This document shows positions 1-8,592 of a DNA stretch of 64,000 nucleotides, in pieces. The translations under genes were made by a program, and so were the position numbers. The notes under the pieces were generated by a model. The model saw nothing but the letters and a program-made list of their open reading frames with translations, was not told the DNA's origin and ran no database searches. Every line of letters begins with the position of its first letter. Position 1 is the stretch's first letter. Origin of the DNA: Dialister hominis (lineage in GTDB: Bacteria > Bacillota > Negativicutes > Veillonellales > Dialisteraceae); contig NZ_AP019697.1 of the NCBI RefSeq assembly GCF_007164725.1, forward strand, positions 1,461,501 through 1,525,500. The letters run 5' to 3'.

Positions 1-49
1 GTGCTGCCATCCACAAAGGCTGCAGCCAGAATTTTTTATCTTTAAACAT
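1..49 (-). CDS. N-terminus of an unidentified protein, cut by the window edge
   Basis: A minus-strand ATG at 47-49 follows a good ribosome-binding site (GAGGTGATAGT). Sixteen codons are visible, beginning MFKDKKFWLQPLWMAA, before the sequence runs off the window. This is too little to name a family. It lies downstream of the helicase terminator and has its own start signal. Confidence 0.5.
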   Translation of the reverse strand, partial: MFKDKKFWLQPLWMAA

Positions 50-111
50 ACTATCACCTCAATGGTATTATTGTATCACTAATGGGAAAGCCTGAAAAAG
101 ATCAAACGAAA

Positions 112-151
112 GGAGGGTGCAGCGGCACCTGCCGGATGCATCCTCCTTCAT
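112..151 (-). terminator. Terminator after the DEAD-box helicase
   Basis: The minus strand forms a long imperfect hairpin (GGAGGATGCA paired with TGCACCCTCC) followed by a short T stretch, just after the helicase stop codon. Confidence 0.6.
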
Positions 152-159
152 TGGAGTAT

Positions 160-1443
160 TTACTTTTTCTTTCTTCCCCTTGTGCCCTTCTGCGCAGGCT
201 TGTCCTTTCTCTTCTGGCGCATGTTCTTGCCCTTATGGCCGAGAGCTTTGTGCTCCTTGCTCTTTGTAGGCTTGTACATGCCGGGAATGACGACCTTCTT
301 GGCAGGTTTTCCCTGTCTGACGCGACGGACATTGCCCTTCTCGTCATAACGGGTGATTGTTTCGGAAATGGACTTTTCAAGTTTCCTCAAAAGAAGTCCG
401 TCTTCCGGAGTGGCATAGGTAATAGCGATGCCGGATGTGCCGGCTCTTCCCGTACGTCCGATTCTGTGGACGTAGTATTCCAGATTTCTCGGGATATCAT
501 AATTGAATACGTGCGTGACGCCTTCGACATCAAGACCGCGTGCCGCAATATCTGAAGCGACAAGGACCTGGATCTTTGCCTTTTCAAATTCGCGGATAAC
601 CTGGTTCCTCTGGCTCTGGCTCATGTCGCCATGGATTTCATCGACGACGAAATTCGTTTCTTCCTGCAGCTTCTCAGCGAGCTCATGCGCGCCTTCGCGC
701 GTGTTGCAGAAGACGACTGCCATGTACAAGTTCATTTCATTCAGATGCTTCAGGAGCAGTTTGAACTTGTGCGGTTTCGTCGTTTCATAGACTCTCTGGT
801 CGACGGTGGATGCCGCTGCCTTCTCCGCAACGTCGATGTAGACGGGCTGGTTCATGTACTTCCTTGCGAGGCGCTTTGCGTCATCAGGCATCGTTGCAGA
901 GAAAAGGAGGACCTGACGCTTCTTCGGTGTTTCATCAACAAGCGCTTCGATATCTTCCCTGAATCCATTGGCAAGCATCTGATCTGCTTCATCAAGGATG
1001 ACTGTCTTTACATTGGACAGATCGAGGCTTCTTCTTCTGATATGGTCGAGAAGACGGCCAGGAGTGCCGATAATGACAGCCGGATCGCGTTTCAGCTTGC
1101 GCAGCTGGTTTTCGATCGTGCGTCCGCCGATGATGTCAGCAGCGTCGATATCGAGCTTGATGGCAAAGGGGCGCAGCACATCAAAAATCTGTCTGGAGAG
1201 TTCTCTCGTCGGCGTCATGATGAGGACCTGCGTCGTATTCTTTTCTGTATCCACTCTCTGGATTACAGGCAGCAGGTAGGCAAGCGTCTTGCCCGTACCT
1301 GTCTGGGAACGGCCGATGACATCCTTCCCCTTGAAAATGGAAGGAATGGAAGCCTCCTGGATCGGGGTCGGCTTCACGATCCCCTGCAGTTTCATGATAT
1401 CTGTTAAAGCAGCACTCACGCCGAGTGCGGTAAATGCGTTCAT
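160..1443 (-). CDS. DEAD-box ATP-dependent RNA helicase
   Basis: An RNA-unwinding ATPase of superfamily 2, probably acting in ribosome assembly or mRNA turnover. All core motifs are visible: a Q motif with PTPIQ near residue 25, SQTGTGKT at 46-53, PTRELS near 78, TPGR at 127-130, DEAD at 151-154, SAT at 182-184, and HRIGRTGR in the second RecA lobe. A Lys/Arg-rich tail of about 45 residues, typical of RNA-binding extensions, ends the 427-aa protein. The start is set at the ATG at 1443 because AGGAGG lies 4-5 bases upstream; a longer frame from a TTG would overlap that site. It sits after rplL, where many bacteria have rpoB, with a terminator-like hairpin between. The paralogue (CshA, CshB or RhlE type) cannot be assigned by eye. 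Confidence 0.95.
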   Translation of the reverse strand: MNAFTALGVSAALTDIMKLQGIVKPTPIQEASIPSIFKGKDVIGRSQTGTGKTLAYLLPVIQRVDTEKNTTQVLIMTPTRELSRQIFDVLRPFAIKLDIDAADIIGGRTIENQLRKLKRDPAVIIGTPGRLLDHIRRRSLDLSNVKTVILDEADQMLANGFREDIEALVDETPKKRQVLLFSATMPDDAKRLARKYMNQPVYIDVAEKAAASTVDQRVYETTKPHKFKLLLKHLNEMNLYMAVVFCNTREGAHELAEKLQEETNFVVDEIHGDMSQSQRNQVIREFEKAKIQVLVASDIAARGLDVEGVTHVFNYDIPRNLEYYVHRIGRTGRAGTSGIAITYATPEDGLLLRKLEKSISETITRYDEKGNVRRVRQGKPAKKVVIPGMYKPTKSKEHKALGHKGKNMRQKRKDKPAQKGTRGRKKK

Positions 1444-1573
1444 ATTTCCTCCTGTCAAACAAAGACAAACATTTTATTTATTATACCATAAAGGACTTGT
1501 GACCTGCCTTGCATGGAAAATGCCATCTTTGACAGGAGGCGAGCACCTTCTTCCCTTCATGAAACAAGAAAAG

Positions 1574-1600
1574 GCGAACTCCGATAGAGTCCGCCTTCCC
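1574..1600 (-). terminator. Hairpin terminator after rplL
   Basis: On the minus strand GGCGGACTC pairs with GAGTTCGCC and is followed by TTTTC. It lies 25 bases past the rplL stop and separates the ribosomal-protein operon from the helicase. Confidence 0.75.
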
Positions 1601-1624
1601 CTATAAAGTAATTGTCAGAGACAA

Positions 1625-1993
1625 TTATTTCATTTCTACTGTTGCGCCAGCTTCTTCGAGCTTCTTCTTCATTTCTTCAGCTTCAGCTTTAGCTACGCCA
1701 GTCTTAACTTCCTTCGGAGCGCCGTCTACGATAGCTTTAGCGTCTTTCAGGCCGAGTCCGGTGATTTCACGAACTGCTTTGATAACCTGGATCTTCTGAG
1801 CGCCGACATCCTTCAGGATTACGTCGAATTCAGTCTTTTCTTCTTCAGCTGCTGCTGCTGCCGGAGCTGCTGCTGCAACTGCTACCGGTGCTGCTGCGGA
1901 AACACCGAATTTGTCTTCGATTGCTTTTACGAGTTCGGAAAGTTCGAGTACGGACATTTCGCTAATGGCGTTAAGGATTTCTTCGTTTGTCAT
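1625..1993 (-). CDS. rplL: 50S ribosomal protein L7/L12
   Basis: The flexible stalk protein of the large subunit, which recruits translational GTPases. The 122-aa protein has the N-terminal dimerisation helix, an Ala-rich hinge (residues about 35-53, [20 protein letters not shown]-like) and the conserved C-terminal domain with [16 protein letters not shown]. The ATG at 1993 follows GGAGGAAATTAAA; an upstream in-frame start would sit before this site. It is the last gene of the rplKAJL group, 40 bases after rplJ. Confidence 0.98.
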   Translation of the reverse strand: MTNEEILNAISEMSVLELSELVKAIEDKFGVSAAAPVAVAAAAPAAAAAEEEKTEFDVILKDVGAQKIQVIKAVREITGLGLKDAKAIVDGAPKEVKTGVAKAEAEEMKKKLEEAGATVEMK

Positions 1994-2033
1994 TTTAATT
2001 TCCTCCATGGAATGTTTTATTTATGCGTAGATC

Positions 2034-2582
2034 TTACGCAGATTCTTTCTGTTTACGCACTGCTTCGATAGCATATGCGAATTTCTGGATATTTGCGTTG
2101 AGTGCACGTGCCAGTCCTGCGATAGGAGCCTGGAGTGTTGCTGCAACCATACCCAGCAGCTGTTCTCTGGATGGTAGATCTGCCAGAGCCTGAACGCCTT
2201 TTGCATCGATGACTTTGCCATCGAGAAGGCCAGCTTTTACAACGACTGCTTCGCTCTTGGTTTCAGCCAGGAATTCTTTCAGTGCTGCTGCCGGTGCTAC
2301 CGGATCGTCCTTGCAAACTGCAAGACCGTTCGTGCCCTGAAGCAGATCATCGAGACCTGTGATTCCAAGATCGTTAGCTGCGATGCGGGTCAGTGTGTTT
2401 TTAATGACCTTGTATTCAACACCGTGTGCCAGGAACTTACGGCGCAGCAGCGTCGCGTTCTTAACGTCGAGTCTGTTGAATGTTACAAGTACGACGCCCT
2501 GGTAACCAAGTTTTTCCTTCATTTCTTCAACGACGGTAACCTTTTCAGGACGAACGTTAACTTCATACTTTTCTTCGCTCAT
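2034..2582 (-). CDS. rplJ: 50S ribosomal protein L10
   Basis: The base of the L7/L12 stalk, and in many bacteria the repressor of its own operon. At 182 aa it is slightly longer than the common 165-175. It opens with the typical EKVTVVEEMKEKL helix and keeps the central TRIAANDLGITGLDDLL segment. The ribosome-binding site is AGGAGGTGTACT. A structured leader lies just upstream at 2583-2745. Confidence 0.97.
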   Translation of the reverse strand: MSEEKYEVNVRPEKVTVVEEMKEKLGYQGVVLVTFNRLDVKNATLLRRKFLAHGVEYKVIKNTLTRIAANDLGITGLDDLLQGTNGLAVCKDDPVAPAAALKEFLAETKSEAVVVKAGLLDGKVIDAKGVQALADLPSREQLLGMVAATLQAPIAGLARALNANIQKFAYAIEAVRKQKESA

Positions 2583-2745
2583 AGTACACCTCCTCTGCTA
2601 GTGTGTTTTTATTATTTATCACGTTAGCTAAAACGACCCCGCAAGCCTGCGAGGTCGTGTACCGGTGTTTCCAGTACTCAGCCTCGGGAGGCGGGCATAT
2701 GCCCATTAAAAATTAATTACCGCCGGTCTTAAGCTAAGTGTAAAT
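2583..2745 (-). promoter_or_regulatory. Ribosomal protein L10 leader
   Basis: The 160-base gap between rplA and rplJ is highly structured on the minus strand. It contains CTTAAGACCGGCGG, a CCGAGGC internal loop segment, and a strong hairpin at about 2633-2659 (ACGACCTCGC paired with GCGGGGTCGT) followed by TTTT. Position and these elements match the L10 leader, where L10(L12)4 binding to the mRNA represses rplJL. The terminal hairpin could also act as an attenuator that lowers readthrough from rplA. Confidence 0.75.
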
Positions 2746-2749
2746 AGAC

Positions 2750-3457
2750 TTATTGAGCTTTCGGTGCAGCTACAGCCTGGATGTCCAGGTGGATTCCCGG
2801 GCCCATGGTGGAGCTGATGGTCAGGCTCTTCATGTAGTTACCTTTTACAGAAGCTGGACGAGCCTTCTGAATGGTATTGAAAATAGCGAGCAGGTTCTGT
2901 TTCAGTTTATCTTCGTCGAAGGATACCTTGCCGATGATAACCTGTACGTTGCCGGCTTTATCGGTACGATACTGTACCTTGCCGCCTTTGATTTCGTTGA
3001 CAGCTTTTGTAACGTCCATGGTTACGGTGCCAACCTTCGGGTTTGGCATGAGGCCTTTCGGTCCGAGTACACGGCCCAGACGGCCAACAACAGCCATCAT
3101 GTCCGGTGTAGCTACTACGACATCAAAGTCCATCCATCCCTGCAGGATCTTGTCAGCGAGTTCTTTTCCGCCAACATAGTCTGCGCCTGCTGCCTTAGCT
3201 TCGTCTTCCTTGTGGTCTTTTGCGAACACGAGGACTTTCTTTGTTTTGCCGGTGCCTGCCGGAAGTACGGTAGCGCCGCGGAGCTGCTGGTCAGCATATT
3301 TCGGGTTGATATTCAGGTTGAAAGCAGCTTCAACGGTTTCGTCGAATTTTGCGGATGCTGCTTCTTTTATAAGCTTCACAGCTTCGTCGATGTCATAGAG
3401 TTTATGACTGTCAACGATGGCTGCTGCGGCTTTCTGTTTCTTTGTCAGTTTTGCCAT
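2750..3457 (-). CDS. rplA: 50S ribosomal protein L1
   Basis: The L1-stalk protein that helps release tRNA from the E site. The 235-aa length is typical. Family hallmarks include [20 protein letters not shown] near residue 40, [20 protein letters not shown] near 125, and the C-terminal [11 protein letters not shown]. The ATG at 3457 is preceded by AAAGGAGGAAACA; an upstream in-frame ATG (MTTKEET) has no such site. It is 53 bases downstream of rplK. L1 is known in other bacteria to repress rplKA translation. Confidence 0.98.
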   Translation of the reverse strand: MAKLTKKQKAAAAIVDSHKLYDIDEAVKLIKEAASAKFDETVEAAFNLNINPKYADQQLRGATVLPAGTGKTKKVLVFAKDHKEDEAKAAGADYVGGKELADKILQGWMDFDVVVATPDMMAVVGRLGRVLGPKGLMPNPKVGTVTMDVTKAVNEIKGGKVQYRTDKAGNVQVIIGKVSFDEDKLKQNLLAIFNTIQKARPASVKGNYMKSLTISSTMGPGIHLDIQAVAAPKAQ

Positions 3458-3510
3458 TGTTTCCTCCTTTGTGGTCATAAGGGATTTCCCCTGCCACTAA
3501 CGGGTCAGTC

Positions 3511-3936
3511 TTAGTCTACAACTTCGATGCCCATAGAACGGGCTGTGCCTTCTACAAGGCGCATTGCTGCTTCTACTGTATTTGCGTTCAGGTCAGGCAT
3601 CTTTGTTTCAGCGATTTCCTTAACCTGAGCTTTGGTGACCTTGCCAACTTTCTTCTTGTTCGGTTCACCAGAAGCCTTTTCCAGACCAGCTGCCTTCTTC
3701 AGAAGAACTGCTGCCGGAGGAGTCTTACAAATGAATGTAAAGCTTCTATCTTCAAATACTGTAATTTCTACAGGGATAATCAGGCCTGCCTGCTTAGCAG
3801 TACGATCGTTAAAGTCTTTAACGAAAGCCATGATGTTAACGCCTGCCTGGCCGAGGGCCGGGCCTACTGGCGGAGCCGGGGTAGCTTTACCTGCCGGTAC
3901 CTGCAGTTTTACAATTTTAGAAATTTTCTTTGCCAT
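3511..3936 (-). CDS. rplK: 50S ribosomal protein L11
   Basis: Component of the GTPase-associated centre of the large subunit. The 141-aa length is canonical. The N-terminal [20 protein letters not shown] and the C-terminal rRNA-binding segment ending in [14 protein letters not shown] are both clear. The ribosome-binding site is AAGGAGGTGTAACAC. It follows nusG after a 104-base structured gap. Confidence 0.98.
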   Translation of the reverse strand: MAKKISKIVKLQVPAGKATPAPPVGPALGQAGVNIMAFVKDFNDRTAKQAGLIIPVEITVFEDRSFTFICKTPPAAVLLKKAAGLEKASGEPNKKKVGKVTKAQVKEIAETKMPDLNANTVEAAMRLVEGTARSMGIEVVD

Positions 3937-4040
3937 GTGTTACACCTCCTTATCCTTTTAGGAATGTGGTACTTACGGGCTGTAACGGGCCCTCCCACTG
4001 TGAGACGAGCCTAGTTCAAGACAGTCTCACAAACTTATGA
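3937..4040 (-). promoter_or_regulatory. Structured nusG-rplK gap, possible L1-responsive leader
   Basis: On the minus strand TGTGAGAC pairs with GTCTCACA around a 17-base loop, followed by a GGGCCCGTTACAGCCCG stem. Hairpins here could protect the nusG 3' end or mimic the L1 site of 23S rRNA, since L1 represses rplKA in other bacteria. The function is inference only. Confidence 0.35.
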
Positions 4041-4661
4041 TCAAAGCAGATCGAATGAACCCGCTTCGAGCTCGATAGTAGTCGTCGTGCCAAAGTTGCT
4101 GATATCCGCTTTGACTTTGCTCTTGTCATCGGATACTTGCAGCACTACTGCGGTACGATCTTCAAAAGGTCCCTTGGTGATACGGATGCGGTCCCCTGTC
4201 TTGACGTCAGTCGTTGGCTGAGCCTTCTGTCCGTTGCCATTAATGATGCGTTCTGCTTCTTCATCAGAGAGCGGAATCGGCTTCGTAGTTGTTCCGACAA
4301 AACCTGTAACACCAGGCGTGTTTCTTACGACATACCAGCTTCTGTCATTGACTTCCATCTGGATCAGAAGATAGCCAGGGAAAACCTTGCGGGATACAGT
4401 CTTTACCTCTCCATTCTTTTCTTCCTCTTCATCCTGAAGCGGCAGAAGGATCTGAAGGATTGTGTCATCCATTCCCATGGAATGAACTTTTCTGGTCAGC
4501 GTATCCTTGACCTTATTCTCGTATCCGGAGTATGTATGAATTACATACCAGCGGATGTCTTTCTGGGAGCCTTCGGAAGGTTTGCCGATTTCAGTCGGCG
4601 CGCTGACTTCCGGTTGTTCTTCTTTTGAAATATTCTTGTCTTCAGCTTCGATATCCGGCAT
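4041..4661 (-). CDS. nusG: Transcription antitermination/pausing factor NusG
   Basis: Binds RNA polymerase and couples it to Rho or the ribosome. The 206-aa protein has an acidic N-terminal extension of about 30 residues (rich in E, D and K) before the NGN domain, which starts with WYVIHTYSGYENKVKDTL. It continues with KVFPGYLLIQM and NTPGVTGFVG, and ends in a KOW domain (GDRIRITKGPFEDRTAVV). Common NusG proteins are about 175-185 aa, so the extension is the only unusual point. The start has AAAGGAGAGAGACT upstream, and secE ends 13 bases before it. Confidence 0.97.
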   Translation of the reverse strand: MPDIEAEDKNISKEEQPEVSAPTEIGKPSEGSQKDIRWYVIHTYSGYENKVKDTLTRKVHSMGMDDTILQILLPLQDEEEEKNGEVKTVSRKVFPGYLLIQMEVNDRSWYVVRNTPGVTGFVGTTTKPIPLSDEEAERIINGNGQKAQPTTDVKTGDRIRITKGPFEDRTAVVLQVSDDKSKVKADISNFGTTTTIELEAGSFDLL

Positions 4662-4674
4662 AGTCTCTCTCCTT

Positions 4675-4914
4675 TCAGCCCACAGCGTTGACTAATAACT
4701 TGGAGAGGCCCATGAATACGAAGTCTACTGCAACGATCATAATGGATACCAATACCACGGACACAATGACGGCAACGGTATACTGAATCATCTGTTTTCT
4801 AGTCGGCCAGATGACCTTCTTCATTTCCATCTTGGTTTCTTTGAAAAACCTTGTCCAGGACTGATTGGCTTCCTGTGCTTTCGCTGCCGATGTTTGACGC
4901 TTCGCCTTGGCCAT
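4675..4914 (-). CDS. secE: Preprotein translocase subunit SecE
   Basis: Small membrane subunit that clamps SecY. The roughly 79-aa protein has a basic cytoplasmic N-terminus, the amphipathic segment FFKETKMEMKKVIWPTRKQM, and one C-terminal membrane helix (YTVAVIVSVVLVSIMIVAVD). This is the single-helix Firmicutes form. The ATG at 4914 is 5 bases from a GGGGTG ribosome-binding site; a GTG two codons upstream is the alternative. No tRNA-Trp gene lies between rpmG and secE, unlike many genomes. Confidence 0.95.
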   Translation of the reverse strand: MAKAKRQTSAAKAQEANQSWTRFFKETKMEMKKVIWPTRKQMIQYTVAVIVSVVLVSIMIVAVDFVFMGLSKLLVNAVG

Positions 4915-4945
4915 ACTCACACCCCAGTTCTAATGAAAGAAATAA

Positions 4946-5095
4946 TTATTTCGTTTCCTTATGAAGAGTGTGTTTGTGGCACCATTTGCAGTACTTCATC
5001 ATTTCGATACGTTCAGTCGTATTCTTCTTGTTCTTGTTCGTACGATAATTGCGGCGCTTGCATTCTGTGCATGCAAGAGTAATTCCTTCACGCAT
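4946..5095 (-). CDS. rpmG: 50S ribosomal protein L33
   Basis: A 49-aa ribosomal protein, first gene of the operon. The translation starts [17 protein letters not shown] and ends [18 protein letters not shown]. Both CxxC pairs (CTEC and CKWC) are present, so this is the zinc-binding form. The start is preceded by TGAGGTGTAAATA, and secE begins 31 bases after its stop. Confidence 0.95.
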   Translation of the reverse strand: MREGITLACTECKRRNYRTNKNKKNTTERIEMMKYCKWCHKHTLHKETK

Positions 5096-5149
5096 TATTT
5101 ACACCTCACTCAATCTTTCTCGGCCCACGGCCAATTAACATGCTTAAAC

Positions 5150-5179
5150 AGTATATCACACGCTTTTCACGTAAGTCAA
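5150..5179 (-). promoter_or_regulatory. Sigma-70-type promoter of rpmG-secE-nusG-rplKAJL
   Basis: On the minus strand TTGACT (5174-5179) and TATACT (5150-5155) are separated by 18 bases, with TGTG just before the -10 box. The transcript would begin about 45-50 bases before rpmG. Confidence 0.75.
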
Positions 5180-5639
5180 TACTGCACTTAAAAAAGCCGG
5201 GCCATCCCAGCGAAACTATTGTAACACATCCCCTCACAAAGTACAATTCTTTATTTTTGATTTTTATCGTCTTTTTTACAAAAGAGTACGAATCTGAAAA
5301 AGCAAGAAAATACCGGAGAAAATCATGCGTCCTCTGCGCAGGCCGGCTCTTTCATTTCCCTCTTATTTCCTTTCTCTTTTATTTTTTCATTATTATAAAG
5401 GGATATTTTCACTGGAAATTTTTTGAAATTTTGATGCGAAAGTTTCATTTTGAAATCATTTTTCCTGGAGATATTACCATTTTCTTTTCTGCTGCTCTGT
5501 TTTTTGCGCAGCAGGAAGAAATTTGATTTGAGCATTTCTTTCTTAAGTGAGGATATAAATATGAAAGAGATACTGCAGATGGAAATGACAAGATGGATTT
5601 TGGGGAGGAGGTTGGGACTATACAATCTCACTTCACGCA
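5180..5639. other. AT-rich gap without a recognisable gene
   Basis: This stretch between the rpmG promoter and the repeat cluster holds only open frames of low-complexity Phe/Lys/Ile composition with no credible ribosome-binding site. I see no gene or RNA here. Confidence 0.5.
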
Positions 5640-6126
5640 AGAGAAAACCTTACAACCAGCCTACGGCTGAAGGAGATGAACCTCCTCAGGCGCATGCGCG
5701 CCAGCTCCCCCTACGGGGCGAGCTCTGACACCCTTAAACCAAGGCTAACGCCTTGAGGAAGATCAAAACCATACAACCGCAGCAAGAGCAATACAAATGA
5801 AAACCATATGACCAGCAGAGCTGTGGGAAGAATCAAAACCTTAAAACCAGCCTGCGGCTGTAAGAACTACAACTCATCCGTCGGCTGCGCCGACACCTTC
5901 CCTGAAGGGCAAGGTTAACCCCCTTAAACCTCACTTCGTTCGAGAATATACTATACAACTCGCTTCGCTCGAGGCAATCAACCCTATCTGCCCGGCCTTT
6001 TTAGAAACTGCACCCCTTTTGCCCTCCGGGCACTTCCCTCCGTTGGGGGCAGCTTGCGATGTGAAATGAAAAAATCGATGATTTTGTTTTGAACTTATAT
6101 AGGCACCTTCCCCGTCTGGGAAGGCA
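5640..6126. repeat. Cluster of dispersed short-hairpin repeats (locus 1)
   Basis: A non-coding mosaic of short palindromes: GCCTACGGC, CTCCCCCTACGGGGCGAG, GTCGGCTGCGCCGAC, CTCGCTTCGCTCGAG, GCCCTCCGGGC and CCTTCCCCGTCTGGGAAGG. They are separated by phrases such as AAACC(T/A)TACAACC and AATCAACCCTATC. Versions of the same modules recur at 53310-53412, 58618-58735 and 62519-62800. No protein frame spans the block. Confidence 0.75.
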
Positions 6127-6163
6127 AGTATTGTGCAGAGACGCATCAATGTTTCCGCACGCA

Positions 6164-6211
6164 AAAAGACCGTGAAGAGTGATTGCTCACTTTTCACGGT
6201 CTTTTATTTCA
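6164..6211 (-). terminator. Terminator of tuf
   Basis: A near-perfect hairpin (AAAGACCGTGAAGAGTGA paired with TCACTTTTCACGGTCTTT) with A/T runs on both sides, 27 bases past the tuf stop. Confidence 0.85.
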
Positions 6212-6237
6212 GATTTCAAATAGTCTCAAAAAAGAGA

Positions 6238-7425
6238 TTATTTTGCGATCTTAGCTACAACGCCTGCGCCAACGGTACGGCCGCCTTCGCGGATAGCGAA
6301 ACGCTGGCCTTCTTCCATAGCGATCGGGGTGATGAGCTTAACGCTCATTTCTACGTTATCGCCTGGCATGCACATTTCGGTGCCTTCCGGAAGGGTGATG
6401 TCGCCGGTTACGTCGGTGGTTCTGAAGAAGAACTGTGGACGATAGCCGTTGAAGAACGGTGTATGACGGCCGCCTTCATCTTTGGTCAGAACGTATACCT
6501 GAGCGGTGAATTCTGTGTGCGGATGAACGCTACCTGGTTTGGAGAGGACCTGGCCTCTTTCGATGTCTTTACGATCAATACCACGGAGCAGAGCGCCGAT
6601 GTTGTCGCCTGCCATAGCCTGGTCGAGGGTCTTTCTGAACATTTCAACGCCGGTTACGACGGTTTCGGTCGGTTTTTCCTGCAGGCCGACGATTTCAGCC
6701 GGGTCGCCGACTTTGACGGTACCACGTTCAACTCTGCCTGTAGCAACTGTGCCACGGCCGGTGATGGTGAATACGTCTTCGACTGGCATCAGGAATGGTT
6801 TATCAGTGTCACGTTCCGGAGTCGGGATGTATTCGTCAACAGCCTTCATCAGGTCACGGATCTTCTGTTCATCTTCCGGGTTGCCGTTCAGAGCGCCGAG
6901 AGCGGAGCCAACGATAATCGGCACTTCATCGCCTGGATAGTCATAGGAAGAGAGGAGGTCTCTGATTTCCATTTCTACGAGGTCGATCAGTTCCGGATCG
7001 TCTACCTGGTCAGCTTTGTTCAGGAATACAACGATAGCCGGTACGCCTACCTGCTTAGCGAGCAGAATGTGTTCGCGGGTCTGCGGCATCGGGCCGTCAG
7101 CTGCGGATACTACGAGGATAGCGCCGTCCATCTGAGCTGCGCCGGTGATCATGTTCTTGACATAGTCAGCGTGCCCTGGGCAGTCTACGTGTGCGTAGTG
7201 GCGGGTTTCGGTTTCGTATTCAACGGTGGAGGTGTTGATTGTAATACCACGAGCTCTTTCTTCCGGTGCTTTATCGATGGAAGCATAGTCGAGGAAGTTT
7301 GCTTTGCCTTCTTCAGCCAGAACTTTGGTGATAGCGGCGGTCAGGGTTGTTTTGCCGTGATCGACGTGGCCAATGGTACCAATGTTAACATGCGGCTTGG
7401 TTCTTTCGTAATGTGCTTTTGCCAT
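6238..7425 (-). CDS. tuf: Translation elongation factor Tu
   Basis: GTPase that delivers aminoacyl-tRNA to the ribosome. The 395-aa protein begins [20 protein letters not shown]. It carries G1 GHVDHGKTT, the switch [21 protein letters not shown] and the base-recognition motif NKAD, where NKCD is more common. The start at 7425 is preceded by AAGGAGAAGAAAGAA; the longer open frame upstream is leader. It has its own promoter and terminator and lies just downstream of a tRNA operon, resembling the thrU-tyrU-glyT-thrT-tufB arrangement of enterobacteria. Confidence 0.98.
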   Translation of the reverse strand: MAKAHYERTKPHVNIGTIGHVDHGKTTLTAAITKVLAEEGKANFLDYASIDKAPEERARGITINTSTVEYETETRHYAHVDCPGHADYVKNMITGAAQMDGAILVVSAADGPMPQTREHILLAKQVGVPAIVVFLNKADQVDDPELIDLVEMEIRDLLSSYDYPGDEVPIIVGSALGALNGNPEDEQKIRDLMKAVDEYIPTPERDTDKPFLMPVEDVFTITGRGTVATGRVERGTVKVGDPAEIVGLQEKPTETVVTGVEMFRKTLDQAMAGDNIGALLRGIDRKDIERGQVLSKPGSVHPHTEFTAQVYVLTKDEGGRHTPFFNGYRPQFFFRTTDVTGDITLPEGTEMCMPGDNVEMSVKLITPIAMEEGQRFAIREGGRTVGAGVVAKIAK

Positions 7426-7480
7426 TTCTTTCTTCTCCTTATACAAAAAAGAATTTGCAAAATAAATTTGCGCTTCCATT

Positions 7481-7509
7481 ATTATACATGGAAAGTCAAT
7501 GAAGAACAA
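7481..7509 (-). promoter_or_regulatory. Promoter of tuf
   Basis: Minus strand TTGTTC (7504-7509), 17-base spacer, TATAAT (7481-7486), about 55 bases before the tuf start. Confidence 0.65.
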
Positions 7510-7628
7510 GAAAAATCATTGATGCAATCTATTCTGCGGGATAAAAATTTCCTTTTTGGAAAAGATCCCCTGCCCGCTCCAGATCATACAACTGGAAGGA
7601 AACTGTTCCGTTAAGGATTTTTAAATGT

Positions 7629-7660
7629 GAAAAAAGAGCTCCCAAAAAGAGAACTCTTTA
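7629..7660 (-). terminator. Terminator of the five-tRNA operon
   Basis: AAGAGTTCTC pairs with GGGAGCTCTT around a TTTTT loop and is followed by TTTTTTC on the minus strand, just past the last tRNA. Confidence 0.8.
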
Positions 7661-7670
7661 ATCACGGTTT

Positions 7671-7747
7671 TGGTGGCGGCTCAGAGATTTGAACTCCGGA
7701 CACAGCGGGTATGAACCGCTTGCTCTAGCCAACTGAGCTAAGCCGCC
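7671..7747 (-). tRNA. tRNA-Met (CAT), elongator type
   Basis: A full cloverleaf with a 7-bp acceptor stem (GGCGGCT/AGCCGCC), anticodon loop TTCATAC and encoded CCA. The paired position 1 and lack of the GGG anticodon-stem signature favour elongator Met; a tRNA-Ile2 with lysidine also reads CAT and cannot be fully excluded. Confidence 0.93.
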
Positions 7748-7748
7748 A

Positions 7749-7824
7749 TGGAGCTGATAACCAGGATTGAACTGGTGACCTTATCCTTACCAAGGATACG
7801 CTCTACCGACTGAGCTATATCAGC
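7749..7824 (-). tRNA. tRNA-Thr (GGT)
   Basis: Cloverleaf with acceptor GCTGATA/TATCAGC, anticodon loop TTGGTAA and encoded CCA. It is the fourth gene of the tRNA operon, one base from the elongator Met gene. Confidence 0.96.
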
Positions 7825-7849
7825 ATCTATATGAAGAAAATTATTAACA

Positions 7850-7925
<76 letters not shown>

Positions 7926-7929
7926 ATAT

Positions 7930-8014
7930 TGGTGGGTGGAATAGGATTCGAACCTATGAAGGCAAAGCCGGCAGATTTACAGTCTGCTCCCTTTAACCAC
8001 TCGGGAATCCACCC
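7930..8014 (-). tRNA. tRNA-Tyr (GTA)
   Basis: An 85-base class II tRNA with acceptor GGGTGGA/TCCACCC, anticodon loop CTGTAAA, a long variable arm and encoded CCA. Confidence 0.96.
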
Positions 8015-8019
8015 ACATA

Positions 8020-8095
8020 TGGAGCTGGCAATAGGACTTGAACCTACGACCTGCTGATTACAAATCAGCTGCTCTACCAACTGAGCTACGCCAGC
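8020..8095 (-). tRNA. tRNA-Thr (TGT)
   Basis: First tRNA of the operon; acceptor GCTGGCG pairs with TGCCAGC, anticodon loop TTTGTAA, CCA encoded. It begins about 12 bases downstream of the expected transcription start. Confidence 0.96.
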
Positions 8096-8113
8096 ACGCA
8101 AGTGATGGTATTT

Positions 8114-8142
8114 ATTATACACATCTTACTTACTTTTGTCAA
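8114..8142 (-). promoter_or_regulatory. Promoter of the tRNA operon
   Basis: A near-consensus promoter on the minus strand: TTGACA (8137-8142), exactly 17 bases, then TATAAT (8114-8119), with TGTG before the -10 box. Confidence 0.9.
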
Positions 8143-8270
8143 GGACTTTTTTCGCTCACTTGGCGGTTCGTCCTCATCACAGTTACAGATTATAGCATAG
8201 GGATACGTACCTTGCAAGTGTTTTTTTTCAAACTTTTTATAAGAAGCAAACTTCTTATATACAAAGCCCC

Positions 8271-8513
8271 TCAGCCCTCTGTAGACTCTTCCGATCTGGA
8301 GGCCAATGGCGTATCCTGCGTCACATCCCTGTTCAGGACCTTCTTGGCGCCCTTCAGGAATTTCGGCCTTGGAATGAGGACGATATGTCCGCATCCGCAG
8401 CACTTCACGCGCATATCGCTCCCCAGCTGCATGACTTCCCATTCCTGGCTGCCGCAGGGGTGCTTCTTCTTCATCTGGACGATGTCTCCGATGCGAAATT
8501 GAATAAACTTCAT
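8271..8513 (-). CDS. DUF951 family protein
   Basis: A small soluble protein of 80 aa. The core FRIGDIVQMKKKHPCGSQEW with WEVMQLGSDMRVKCCGCGH matches the DUF951 family, found widely in Firmicutes with no firm function. A CxxC (CCGC) and the HPCG cysteine could bind a metal. The ATG at 8513 is chosen because AAAGGATG lies 6 bases upstream; the ATG three codons earlier overlaps that site. Confidence 0.85.
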   Translation of the reverse strand: MKFIQFRIGDIVQMKKKHPCGSQEWEVMQLGSDMRVKCCGCGHIVLIPRPKFLKGAKKVLNRDVTQDTPLASRSEESTEG

Positions 8514-8592
8514 AAGGCTCATCCTTTCTGAATTTCTATTCTTTTCTTGTTTCTTTATTGTATCACAAGGCGTAAGATTCTGAACGTTCCTT

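Noticed and set aside
5140-5526. A 128-codon plus-strand frame rich in Phe and Lys
   Set aside because: Low-complexity composition in an AT-rich gap with no ribosome site; no support for coding.
6133-7614. A 493-codon plus-strand frame opposite tuf
   Set aside because: It is the antisense of EF-Tu. Its composition (Phe, Val, Cys, Asp runs) follows from tuf codon use, and it has no ribosome-binding site.
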